Part shown: positions 15,745-23,430 of the stretch, one piece after another
Numbering within the stretch: position 1 is the first letter of the stretch
Layout of the letters: each line of letters starts with the position of its first letter
Assembly: GCA_964528425.1 (NCBI GenBank)
Contig: CAZGTD010000001.1
Coordinates: 1-64,000 of the forward strand
DNA: 64,000 nucleotides
DNA from: UBA3263 sp964528425
GTDB lineage: Bacteria; Bacteroidota; Bacteroidia; Bacteroidales; Muribaculaceae
Direction of reading: 5' to 3'
Made by a program: the position numbers and the translations under genes
The notes under the pieces: model-generated
What the model was told of the DNA's origin: nothing
What the model saw: only the letters and a program-made list of their open reading frames with translations
Databases searched by the model: none

Positions 15745-16572
15745 TTAGAAGCAAGCGGTAAGGCCGACTCCAAATGATTTGCCCACATAATCGTAGGAAG
15801 GCAAAACGGCTACTGACTTGCTATTGCTCCACTTAAACCATTTTTGGTATAATGGAAGCATCCAGTATCCGATTCGGGCACTTAAAATTCCAATTCCGGC
15901 ACCTGCAAGCACATCATTAAGCCAATGGCGATTGTTATATAAACGTAAGAAAGCAACGGCAGTAGCGACCGTATAACCGCCGATAGCGATTCCGGTTCCG
16001 TATTCAAGCCTTAATAATTCCGCGCCCATAAATGCAGTTGCAGTATGTCCGGAAGGAAATGAGTTCAAAGCATTTGAATCGGGGCGTTTTTCGTTTACTC
16101 CAAACTTAATTGAGTTTACCATGATACCCATGGCCAGATAAGCCGTTGCACCCACAGCAAATCTTTCTTTGAACGAGTGTTTGCTATTAACTCCAACAGA
16201 ACCTAATCCTACATAAGCGATTATCGGCAAATATTGTATGTAGTCATCAGCCCTGAAATAGTGAGTACCTCTTAAATCAGCCATGCCATCCTTGATGCTG
16301 TTATCAAGTTTGCGAAACGCGCCGTTTTTCACCCCGAAAGCACCAACGGTAATAAGTGTGGCGGGGAGTATTATTTGGGTAGGTTTAAAATGATATTCTT
16401 TGTTAATTTTAACATCAGGTGTTCTTAGGCTGTCATTGACCAAAGCTACATTCGTCAAATCCAAGGAGTCTCGACACTCGATTGCAAATGAATGACTGAC
16501 ACCTGAAGTTAGCATAATGCACGAACACACAAGATGTTTGAATAAAAGACTTGTTTTATTTCTCATTAGCAT
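15745..16572 (-). CDS. PAP2-family membrane phosphatase
   Basis: A 275-aa protein with an N-terminal signal or first membrane helix and several further hydrophobic helices. The three PAP2 motifs are in order: KFGVNEKRPD (KX6RP), FPSGHTATAF (PSGH), and LRLYNNRHWLNDVLAG (R-X5-H-X3-D). The catalytic His residues are those of PSGH and RHWLND. Relatives dephosphorylate lipid A, undecaprenyl diphosphate or phosphatidic acid at the periplasmic face; the substrate here is unknown. Start codons at 16572 and 16566 are both possible. The gene is preceded by an unusual, highly structured leader of about 248 nt with its own promoter, suggesting regulated expression. Confidence 0.85.
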   Translation of the reverse strand: MLMRNKTSLLFKHLVCSCIMLTSGVSHSFAIECRDSLDLTNVALVNDSLRTPDVKINKEYHFKPTQIILPATLITVGAFGVKNGAFRKLDNSIKDGMADLRGTHYFRADDYIQYLPIIAYVGLGSVGVNSKHSFKERFAVGATAYLAMGIMVNSIKFGVNEKRPDSNALNSFPSGHTATAFMGAELLRLEYGTGIAIGGYTVATAVAFLRLYNNRHWLNDVLAGAGIGILSARIGYWMLPLYQKWFKWSNSKSVAVLPSYDYVGKSFGVGLTACF

Positions 16573-16820
16573 TCAAATTATGCGAATGCCAATGTTCATA
16601 AATGAATCCGACAGGCACAAAAAACATGGGCGAATTGCCCAGAATGCACCCGTCGGATTGGTGTTATAAACGGCAAGTCACGCCCATGGTATGATGGACG
16701 CTTACAACTTGTTCCCGTTTATAAAAATGAAGTTTCCGACGTTTCATTCTGATTGGAACAAATAGCAAACGCTATTAACTGATATGTTGTGGGCTCAACT
16801 CTTTGAACCCTATTTTTATT
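16573..16820 (-). ncRNA. Structured 5' leader or small RNA upstream of PAP2 gene
   Basis: No gene-sized ORF lies in this 363-bp gap (16573-16935). Read on the minus strand from the promoter at 16825-16856, it folds as successive hairpins: AATAGC/GCTATT; a long one closed by TTATAAACGG (16724-16715) with CCGTTTATAA (16673-16664), then CAAGT/ACTTG and CGTCCAT/ATGGGCG; another closed by AATCCGAC (16659-16652) with GTCGGATT (16612-16605) around GGGC/GCCC; and GCATTC/GAATGC covering the first start codon. CATGGGCG (16625-16632) can also pair with CGCCCATG (16681-16688), an alternative fold. Two tiny ORFs exist (27 aa at 16664-16747; 23 aa at 16556-16627, overlapping the PAP2 start). Confidence 0.6.
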
Positions 16821-16824
16821 ACTG

Positions 16825-16856
16825 CAAAATTACTAAGAAAAATCGTACTAATCAAA
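16825..16856 (-). promoter_or_regulatory. Promoter of the structured leader/PAP2 transcript
   Basis: Minus-strand TTTG (16856-16853), 20 nt, TAATTTTG (16832-16825). Expected start of transcription is near 16820, some 248 nt before the PAP2 start codon. Confidence 0.75.
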
Positions 16857-16935
16857 TTCCAATATGCAAGCATTTAGTGGATTTAACATTTATTAGCTGA
16901 GAAATTGAGGCGGATTGCGTAAATTTGCCGCTGAT

Positions 16936-17949
16936 ATGAAGAAGATAGTATTTTGGATAGCGGGTGCGCTGCTGCTTTTGCTGGCGGCAGGATTGTGCGT
17001 GTGGAACTACGTCAACGCGCCGTATAAAGGACCTGAACCGGCATGGATTTATCTGCCTCACGGCACCACACCGGCGGAACTCAACGACCAATTGCTATCG
17101 GTTTTAGGGCCGAAAACCGGAGCGGCAACGATGACAATCTACAATGCAGCCGCTTCGAAAGACGCTCAAATCTATGGCGCCTATCGCATAGAGCCCGGAA
17201 CGTCGGCCAAAGATATTGCCCGACGCCTGGTTCGTCACCGCCAGACGCCGATTCGACTGACATTCAACAACGTGCGCACCCTACCCCAGCTTGCCGAGCG
17301 CATAAGCTCGCAAATGGAGTTTTCATCGGCCGAGTTTATGTCGGCACTTGATTCGGTGCTTCCGGCAGCAGGGTTCAAACGCCACGAAGAATATCCGGCG
17401 GCTTTTCTGCCCGACACTTATGAGTTCTACTGGACCAATCCGGCCGGGGCAACCGTTGAAAAGCTTCTTGCTACCCGCAATAATTTCTGGAATACCGACC
17501 GGCGCAACCGAGCGCGCGAATTGGGCATAACGCCCGTAGAGGCCGCCACCCTCGCCTCCATAGCTGAAGAAGAGACCAATAACCGCGACGAGCGCGGAAT
17601 TGTTGCCCGCTTATATCTAAATCGCGCCAATAAGTCAATGAAGCTTCAGGCAGACCCAACGGTAAAGTTCGCTTTGGGTGATTTCGGGCTGCGACGCATA
17701 CGCGCCGAGCATCTGAAGGTAAATTCACCATACAATACTTACAAGGTGCAGGGTCTTCCTCCCGGTCCGATTCGCATAGCGAATGCCGAAACGATTGATG
17801 CATTGCTGAACTCGAAGCCACATAACTGGATTTATATGTGTGCCAAAGAAGACTTTTCAGGCACTCATAACTTCGCTGCTGATTATGCAACGCATATAGC
17901 AAACGCCCGCCGTTACCGGCAGGCGTTAGACAAAAGGGGCATTCGTTAA
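16936..17949 (+). CDS. mltG: Endolytic murein transglycosylase MltG
   Basis: A 337-aa protein with one N-terminal membrane helix (residues 3-25), then a LysM-like region and the YceG/MltG catalytic domain. Conserved elements are FLPDTYEFYW, LASIAEEETNNRDERG with the catalytic Glu of the ASIxExET motif, LQADPTVKFAL, NSPYNTYKVQGLPPGPI and a C-terminal FSGTHNF. It cleaves nascent peptidoglycan strands in the periplasm and sets glycan chain length. I prefer ATG 16936 over 16915 because the -7 box TAAATTTG (16920-16927) would overlap the earlier start. This leaves only an 8-nt gap between -7 box and start. Its stop codon directly touches the convergent nagA stop. Confidence 0.9.
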   Translation: MKKIVFWIAGALLLLLAAGLCVWNYVNAPYKGPEPAWIYLPHGTTPAELNDQLLSVLGPKTGAATMTIYNAAASKDAQIYGAYRIEPGTSAKDIARRLVRHRQTPIRLTFNNVRTLPQLAERISSQMEFSSAEFMSALDSVLPAAGFKRHEEYPAAFLPDTYEFYWTNPAGATVEKLLATRNNFWNTDRRNRARELGITPVEAATLASIAEEETNNRDERGIVARLYLNRANKSMKLQADPTVKFALGDFGLRRIRAEHLKVNSPYNTYKVQGLPPGPIRIANAETIDALLNSKPHNWIYMCAKEDFSGTHNFAADYATHIANARRYRQALDKRGIR

Positions 17950-19110
17950 TCAGTTCATTTCAACCTCCTCGCCCATCTGAACAACATGGGTGAGGTTGAG
18001 TTGCTTGTCGAAAATGATAATGTCGGCGTCTTTGTGCTTGCAAATCGAACCTTTCCGGTCATAAACGCCCATTATCAGCGCGGGAGTTTCAGAGACCATG
18101 CGTGCAACATCTTCCAGCGGCAGCCCGGCTTCCTTAACGGCGGTACGAATCAAGCGATCCATGGTTGCGCAGCTGCCGGCAATTGCAGAACCGTCTTTGA
18201 GCTTACAAACGCCGTTTTCAATCATAACTCGCGGGTCATAGCTCGAGCCATCGGGGCTTTCGGTAATTGAAAGAGCATCGGTTATCAGACACATTCGTCC
18301 ATAGCCCTTGAACTTATGAATCATCTTCATGATAATCGGGGGGACATGAATGCCGTCGCTTACGACCTCAACGTTGATACCATCCTGCAGATAAACGGCC
18401 TCGACAGTGCCTTCGTGCTTGTAAATGCCGTTTTTATGCGAGGTGGTCATTGCATTATAGAAGTGAGTAGCGAGCGTATAGCCGCTGGCATATGCCTCCT
18501 GCACGTCGGCATTATTGGCGCGCGTATGACCTAAGGCGGCCACTACTCCCTTTCCGGTGATATAGCGGGCGAAATCATCGGCGCCGGGCAGCTCGGGAGC
18601 GGCATCCCAGCGCTTAATGCAGGGATATTTCTCAACAAGCGGAATATACTCCATCGGTGAGGGAATGCGAATATTTTCAGCAGGCTGTCCGCCGGCCATG
18701 GCAGGATGGAAGTACGGACCTTCGAGGTGAAGGCCAAGCACACCGCTCTTGGGATCTTCCATAAGAATCTGACAGGTTTCGCATGCATCAACAATCTGCT
18801 TATTGGTCGACGACGACAAAGTCGGGAAAATAGAAGTTGTTCCATGCTTGCGATGCATCTTAACGGCGGTTTCAAATGCTTCGACGGTTCCCTCCATAAA
18901 GTCGCGGCCACCGCCGCCATGAACGTGAATGTCAATACCGCCGGGCAAGATATAGCCGCCGCCGGCATTGATATACTTGTCAGCGCCTTCTACGAGCTGG
19001 CTATGGGAATAGATTTCAGCAATTTTGTCATTGACGAGCAGAACAGAGCCGCCATGAATCCAACGGCCGCCCGGAATAAGCACATTGCCGTTAAATATTT
19101 GAGTTTTCAT
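17950..19110 (-). CDS. nagA: N-acetylglucosamine-6-phosphate deacetylase
   Basis: A 386-aa amidohydrolase of usual length. Metal and catalytic motifs are in order: GIDIHVHGGGGRDF, GLHLEGPYFHP (metal-binding Glu), ALGHTRANN (His), ATHFYNAMT (His), SDGIHV and CLITDAL (catalytic Asp). It removes acetate from GlcNAc-6-P in the cytoplasm, feeding amino-sugar recycling, which fits its peptidoglycan-related neighbours. The promoter at 19138-19168 is a perfect match and leaves a leader of about 25 nt. Stop codons of nagA and mltG abut with zero spacing. Confidence 0.93.
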   Translation of the reverse strand: MKTQIFNGNVLIPGGRWIHGGSVLLVNDKIAEIYSHSQLVEGADKYINAGGGYILPGGIDIHVHGGGGRDFMEGTVEAFETAVKMHRKHGTTSIFPTLSSSTNKQIVDACETCQILMEDPKSGVLGLHLEGPYFHPAMAGGQPAENIRIPSPMEYIPLVEKYPCIKRWDAAPELPGADDFARYITGKGVVAALGHTRANNADVQEAYASGYTLATHFYNAMTTSHKNGIYKHEGTVEAVYLQDGINVEVVSDGIHVPPIIMKMIHKFKGYGRMCLITDALSITESPDGSSYDPRVMIENGVCKLKDGSAIAGSCATMDRLIRTAVKEAGLPLEDVARMVSETPALIMGVYDRKGSICKHKDADIIIFDKQLNLTHVVQMGEEVEMN

Positions 19111-19137
19111 GATGAATGATAGTTGGTTTTAACAGTG

Positions 19138-19168
19138 CAAAGTTACGATAAAATTTTTGGATTGCAAA
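19138..19168 (-). promoter_or_regulatory. Promoter of nagA
   Basis: Minus-strand TTTG (19168-19165), 19 nt, TAACTTTG (19145-19138). Confidence 0.8.
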
Positions 19169-19182
19169 AACAAATCAACCGC

Positions 19183-20610
19183 CTAAATCTTGCTTCGCAG
19201 TCTTATTAAATCAGCTAAAGCACGCGAACGAAACAGCGCCGCCAGCAACAGATATATAGTCAGGAACAACGGAATTGTCAGCCACTCAGAATAATCAACC
19301 ATCGTATGACCATATAGGCAAACCGCGGCTACAACAGCCGTTAATCCGGCAACCGGGAGCAAAGCCCTGAGCTGAGTGGATAGCTTGAAACCGACATAGC
19401 GTGAGGCTAACAGCGCGTTAGTCAAAAAGATATTGATATTGCTTGCAACAAGGGCCCAAAGCATTCCGTACATTCCGAAATTCATGCCGACAAGCATAAA
19501 CGCGAGCAGCATGCCCCACTTATAGAAGCTCCATTTAAACAGAATGCGGCTGTGTCCGCGCGCGGCAACTGCATAGAAATTGATGTTTTGCAACGAAACG
19601 AAGAATCCGCCGCAGCAAAAAACTCTGAAATAAGGCGCGGCAGCAGCCCATTTAGCTCCATAAAGCAGAATAAACACCGGTTCGGCCAACAACATAAGCA
19701 GCACTATCACCGGAAAGACCACAAAGGCCACCACGCGCATATTCATTTCAAGCGCTGCCAGCAGGCGGCGGCTATCATCCTGCAACTTGCTGTAGAGCGG
19801 AAACATAACCTGCACAAAAATCTGCGGAATATGGTAGCTTACAATCTGGTCCATTTTCTGCGCCTGGGTATATAGCCCAAGTTGAGACGGAGCGAACCGC
19901 CGGCCAATAATAAGATATTGCAGATTGTTGCACACCACCTGCAAAAGATTTGCCGCAAGCAAATATCCGCCGAACCCAAACAAGCGGCGCATAGTGTCGA
20001 CTGAAAAAGTCAGCGATGGTATCCACCGGCCCAATGCAAAGCAACCCACACACTGCAAAGCTCCAACACAAACCTGGCTCCACACGAGTGCGTAAACGCC
20101 AAAACCGCGTGTGGCAAGATAAATACCGAGCAGCCCTCCAAGCAATGCCGATCCGATATTGATGGCCGCCAACGTGCCGAAACGGAATTCAAGCCTCAAT
20201 TTAGAAAATTGAGTAACGAAAACAGAATTAGCAATTACCACCAGACCCAAAAGACGTACAATTGAGGTCAGTTCGCCCTGATGGTAAAAAGACGCAATCA
20301 ACGGGGCAATGAAAAATAGAATAATATATAAAACGGCGGCCAGGCCCACATTCCAGAAGAAAACGGTTGAATAGTCCGTTTGAGTCGGATTTTTCTTCTG
20401 AATAAGAGCGGAGCCGAAGCCGCCGTCGATAATAACTGTAGAGATATTGGTGAAAACATAAACCATACCGACCAGACCGAAGTCGGCCTTTGTCAGCAAC
20501 CGGGCCATTACCATATTGACAATGAACGTCATAACCATAACGCTCATTCGGTCAACGGTTGCCCAAACCGAGCCGCGGGCGGCTTTATGTTCTAACCCGT
20601 TGTCAGACAC
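19183..20610 (-). CDS. Polysaccharide flippase of the MOP superfamily (Wzx-like)
   Basis: A 475-aa integral membrane protein with about 12-14 hydrophobic helices and the N-terminal SVWATVDRMSVMVMTF and LLTKADFGLVGMVYVF signatures of Wzx/TuaB-type lipopolysaccharide exporters. It would flip an undecaprenyl-linked or lipid-linked glycan from cytoplasm to periplasm. It starts with GTG at 20610, overlapping the end of the nucleotidyltransferase-aminotransferase gene by 8 nt, so the two are coupled. No glycosyltransferase or polymerase gene is adjacent, so its cargo cannot be inferred from a cluster. Pairing with the fusion enzyme suggests decoration of a surface glycan with a phospho-amino-alcohol; this is speculative. 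Confidence 0.8.
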   Translation of the reverse strand: MSDNGLEHKAARGSVWATVDRMSVMVMTFIVNMVMARLLTKADFGLVGMVYVFTNISTVIIDGGFGSALIQKKNPTQTDYSTVFFWNVGLAAVLYIILFFIAPLIASFYHQGELTSIVRLLGLVVIANSVFVTQFSKLRLEFRFGTLAAINIGSALLGGLLGIYLATRGFGVYALVWSQVCVGALQCVGCFALGRWIPSLTFSVDTMRRLFGFGGYLLAANLLQVVCNNLQYLIIGRRFAPSQLGLYTQAQKMDQIVSYHIPQIFVQVMFPLYSKLQDDSRRLLAALEMNMRVVAFVVFPVIVLLMLLAEPVFILLYGAKWAAAAPYFRVFCCGGFFVSLQNINFYAVAARGHSRILFKWSFYKWGMLLAFMLVGMNFGMYGMLWALVASNINIFLTNALLASRYVGFKLSTQLRALLPVAGLTAVVAAVCLYGHTMVDYSEWLTIPLFLTIYLLLAALFRSRALADLIRLRSKI

Positions 20611-22405
20611 TCTGCTTTAACGCTCGGATTAACAAATCGTTATCGTTGCTGTCGCGAATAGCCAGTCTCACGAACTGACGTCCGGAACCGAAGCCTTGCT
20701 TAGAGGTGCAATCTTTAATCAGAATATTATAGTCGGTAAGCAGCTTTAGCGTAAGCGCTTCAGCGGAAATTCCGCCGGTTAACTCACAGAGAAAATAATT
20801 TGCTTGTGACGGATACAGTTTCAGACCCGCCACTCCCGACAGCTTAGCTGCGAAACGTTTACGTTCCTCCCTAAATTTGGCACATGCGCTGCGATAGTCC
20901 TTTTCATACTTATTGAAAATCTGCATATAGAACTCGGCAAAAGAGTTAATATTCCAGATTGCAACATCGCTGCGCAACTCATCTATAAGCTTAGTATTGG
21001 CTGAGGCGAGAACACCGAGACGGAGCCCCGGAACACCATAGCTCTTGGATATAGACTTCATTACGCACAGATTCGGGAACCTACGCAGCAAATCGGACCT
21101 CATCAACGAAGCCGGCTGGTCGGCAAAATCAACGAACGACTCATCAACTATGAGGGTTACACCCGCATTCTCAGCCCATTGAGCAAGGCGCATAAGCCCG
21201 TCAAAGCCAATAAAGTTACCTGAAGGATTATCTGGATTGACCAACAGCAGGCTTGAAACCGGATTCCGGCTGAAGAATGATATCAAATCTTGTTCATTAT
21301 AGGCAAAATCGTAAGGACAATACCTAACAATGCGTTCCTGCTCAAGACGGTTGGGATATTCCTCGAAAGTGGGATACACTACTCCGACCTTGCCGTCGAG
21401 CTTTCCCATCAGACTCTTGATAAGCTCCGCCGCACCGTTGCCTACAACAACCTCAGAATGCGACAGACCGAAATATTTCGAAGCGAGAAGCGAATTGACT
21501 CCCATGCCAGAGGGATAATTTCGCAAAAGAGTATCGAAGTTCGCTTTCATCTCATCGACCATGCGCTGCTGCGGGAAATAGGGATTGACAAGATAGCAAA
21601 AGTCAACAACATCAGGATAGCGCCAGTAACCGCCATAGGCGTGCTGCATTTTCTTTAATCTTTCGCGCGGGTCGGCAAATATGGTTTCCGCAATACGCAA
21701 GTCCTGAACGTCATCGATTTCATACCACTTCAGGTGGCCTATGGGTAACGCCTTGATACCTGAATTGTCAATCAGCGTTATAACTCTGAGCACCTGCTCA
21801 TAGTATTCATTCTCGCCCAGGACTCGGATATATGCTTCCAGGAAAGGCAGATATTGGTCAACAGTGAAACTCTGCGAGAACTTATATATATTTACCGTTT
21901 TATAGTAATAGGCGGTATCGGCATAGTTGAACGCACTCTTTGGAATAAAATTAACGATATTGCAATCATCGTTTATGCGCACCATAGTACCATCCATCCA
22001 GGTCTGATACTTTGCAACGAGGGCAACATTCGGCTGGGTCGATTCAACTGCCATGCGCAAGACCTCATCTTCGAAAATAAGGTCTGACTCCAGCAATAGA
22101 GTTTCATCCTCAGCCATAAGTTCTCGGGCCAACCACAGGGAGTAGATATTGTTGGTTTTGTCGTAGACCGGGTTTTCAACGTAAACTATCTCCGGACCGG
22201 TATGGTTACTATCGATATGTCTGCGCAGGTTTTCCGCAGCATAGCCGACAACAATAATTATTCGACGTAAGGGCAGCTTGGACAGTTGACCTAACATCCG
22301 GTCAATCAGCCGAACGCCATTGACCGGAAGCATACATTTAGTATTTTCGGCAGTAAACTCGCCGAGACGGCGGCCGAGACCCGCCGCCAGGATAAGGGCT
22401 TGCAT
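20603..22405 (-). CDS. LicC-like nucleotidyltransferase fused to class I/II aminotransferase-fold enzyme
   Basis: A 600-aa two-domain enzyme; ATG 22405 is fixed because the first motif starts at residue 2 (QALILAAGLGRRLG). Residues 1-240 are a nucleotidyltransferase with DKTNNIYSLWLARE and LLLESDLIFE, signatures shared with LicC-type phosphocholine cytidylyltransferases. Residues about 250-600 are a PLP-dependent fold-type I aminotransferase or decarboxylase (VGNGAAELIKS, NPDNPSGNF, VDESFVDF, MKSISKSYGVPGLRLG with the Schiff-base Lys), closest in style to HisC/CobD. CobD-like enzymes can decarboxylate phosphoserine or phosphothreonine, so making phosphoethanolamine or aminopropanol phosphate and activating it to a CDP form in one protein is an attractive hypothesis. 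Upstream lies a promoter only 5 nt from the ATG. Confidence 0.8.
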   Translation of the reverse strand: MQALILAAGLGRRLGEFTAENTKCMLPVNGVRLIDRMLGQLSKLPLRRIIIVVGYAAENLRRHIDSNHTGPEIVYVENPVYDKTNNIYSLWLARELMAEDETLLLESDLIFEDEVLRMAVESTQPNVALVAKYQTWMDGTMVRINDDCNIVNFIPKSAFNYADTAYYYKTVNIYKFSQSFTVDQYLPFLEAYIRVLGENEYYEQVLRVITLIDNSGIKALPIGHLKWYEIDDVQDLRIAETIFADPRERLKKMQHAYGGYWRYPDVVDFCYLVNPYFPQQRMVDEMKANFDTLLRNYPSGMGVNSLLASKYFGLSHSEVVVGNGAAELIKSLMGKLDGKVGVVYPTFEEYPNRLEQERIVRYCPYDFAYNEQDLISFFSRNPVSSLLLVNPDNPSGNFIGFDGLMRLAQWAENAGVTLIVDESFVDFADQPASLMRSDLLRRFPNLCVMKSISKSYGVPGLRLGVLASANTKLIDELRSDVAIWNINSFAEFYMQIFNKYEKDYRSACAKFREERKRFAAKLSGVAGLKLYPSQANYFLCELTGGISAEALTLKLLTDYNILIKDCTSKQGFGSGRQFVRLAIRDSNDNDLLIRALKQSV

Positions 22406-22410
22406 ACCTG

Positions 22411-22440
22411 CAAAGGTACACAAAAAAAACGAGAATCAAA
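22411..22440 (-). promoter_or_regulatory. Promoter abutting the fusion-enzyme start
   Basis: Minus-strand TTTG (22440-22437), 18 nt, TACCTTTG (22418-22411), then 5 nt to the ATG. Its -33 box lies in the last codons of the upstream imelysin-like gene. Confidence 0.7.
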
Positions 22441-23299
22441 AACTAAAAGCCGAGGTAAGAGCCATGCCCAGGCGAGCCTGATGCCAAACAGCGGTAAAGG
22501 CGGCGAAAGTAGAGTCTGACGGATCAGCGGCCAACGCACGCGCGGCATCGGCCAAGGTTGATGCCCCGGCTGCCAAAGTACGGTATGAAGGAACCACGAC
22601 GTCACCAACATAGCCGGCAACAATACCCTCGGATTGGGCAGCCGACGCCGAGGCAAGCACAGGCTTAACCGATTGCAAGGCGGCTGCGAGCTCTGCTGCC
22701 GCAGCCATTGCCTCGGGCGATAACGACGAACCCTCGGGAGAATCGTTTATGGCACTCAACGTTTTATTAATTGCCATAATAACCTTATTGTTGCATTCGG
22801 AGTTTAGTGAGCTGACAACAGCAGCCGGCGATGTCTCGCCAACATGCCCGGACAACGAACCGAAATACACATTGCGGATTGAAAGAATATTGGCAGCATA
22901 GTCGGCCTTGGTGTGCTGACCGAACCAAATATCAACGGCGGTGCCAATCTGCAGACCATAGCCTCCAAGCAAAAGCTTCAAAGGATCGTCAACCTTACCT
23001 GTAGCCACTGTAGAAGCTGTCAGTGTGCAGCCATCAATAATTTTTTGGACCGACTCGGCCGCCTCGCGGGCCATAAAATCATCGGCGAGCTTTCCCTCCC
23101 AGGCCTCAAGCATACCGGCAGCCCTTTGTTCAATGCCTGCAGCGAGCTCATATGCATAAGCGCTCCACTTTTCAGGATTCTCAATTGTAAGTTTTATTGA
23201 GCCATCGCTGAAAGTTACGGAATCTGATTTATCATCTTTTTCGGAACATGCGCTCAAGCCAATAATCAGAGCGCCGGCCATAAATAGTTTTTTAAGCAT
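22436..23299 (-). CDS. Imelysin-like lipoprotein with apparently permuted segments
   Basis: A 287-aa lipoprotein (lipobox LSAC, Cys18). Imelysin-like (M75) proteins normally begin with a helix pair ending in AxWxxARxxWExSEAF and finish with a segment containing NILSIRNxYxG. Here the order is reversed: WFGQHTKADYAANILSIRN VYFGSLSGH (split for length) lies at residues 125-152, and VVPSYRTLAAGASTLADAAR with TAVWHQARLGMALTSAFSF forms the C-terminus. The GxHxxE motif of the family is absent. It may be a circular permutation or a fusion of halves of two tandem genes. Imelysin-like proteins are linked to iron uptake at the cell surface; whether this one still binds anything is unknown. Confidence 0.65.
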   Translation of the reverse strand: MLKKLFMAGALIIGLSACSEKDDKSDSVTFSDGSIKLTIENPEKWSAYAYELAAGIEQRAAGMLEAWEGKLADDFMAREAAESVQKIIDGCTLTASTVATGKVDDPLKLLLGGYGLQIGTAVDIWFGQHTKADYAANILSIRNVYFGSLSGHVGETSPAAVVSSLNSECNNKVIMAINKTLSAINDSPEGSSLSPEAMAAAAELAAALQSVKPVLASASAAQSEGIVAGYVGDVVVPSYRTLAAGASTLADAARALAADPSDSTFAAFTAVWHQARLGMALTSAFSF

Positions 23300-23417
23300 A
23301 ACTGATAGTTTTTAATGCAACTCACTGATTTCAGAAGTTAGTTGTGAACACTTTACTCTCCTAACGCCCGAAGTATACAAATTGTTGTTAAAATTCTGAA
23401 ATTTCTGAATTTTATCG

Positions 23418-23425
23418 TACCTTTG
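23418..23425 (+). promoter_or_regulatory. -7 box abutting tamL
   Basis: TACCTTTG, followed after 5 nt by the tamL ATG. No clear TTTG is found at the -33 distance. Confidence 0.55.
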
Positions 23426-23430
23426 CAAAT

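Noticed and set aside
16664..16747. 27-aa ORF in the PAP2 leader as a real gene
   Set aside because: It lies across the large hairpin arms, which impose the sequence; no independent support. Kept only as a note in the leader entry.
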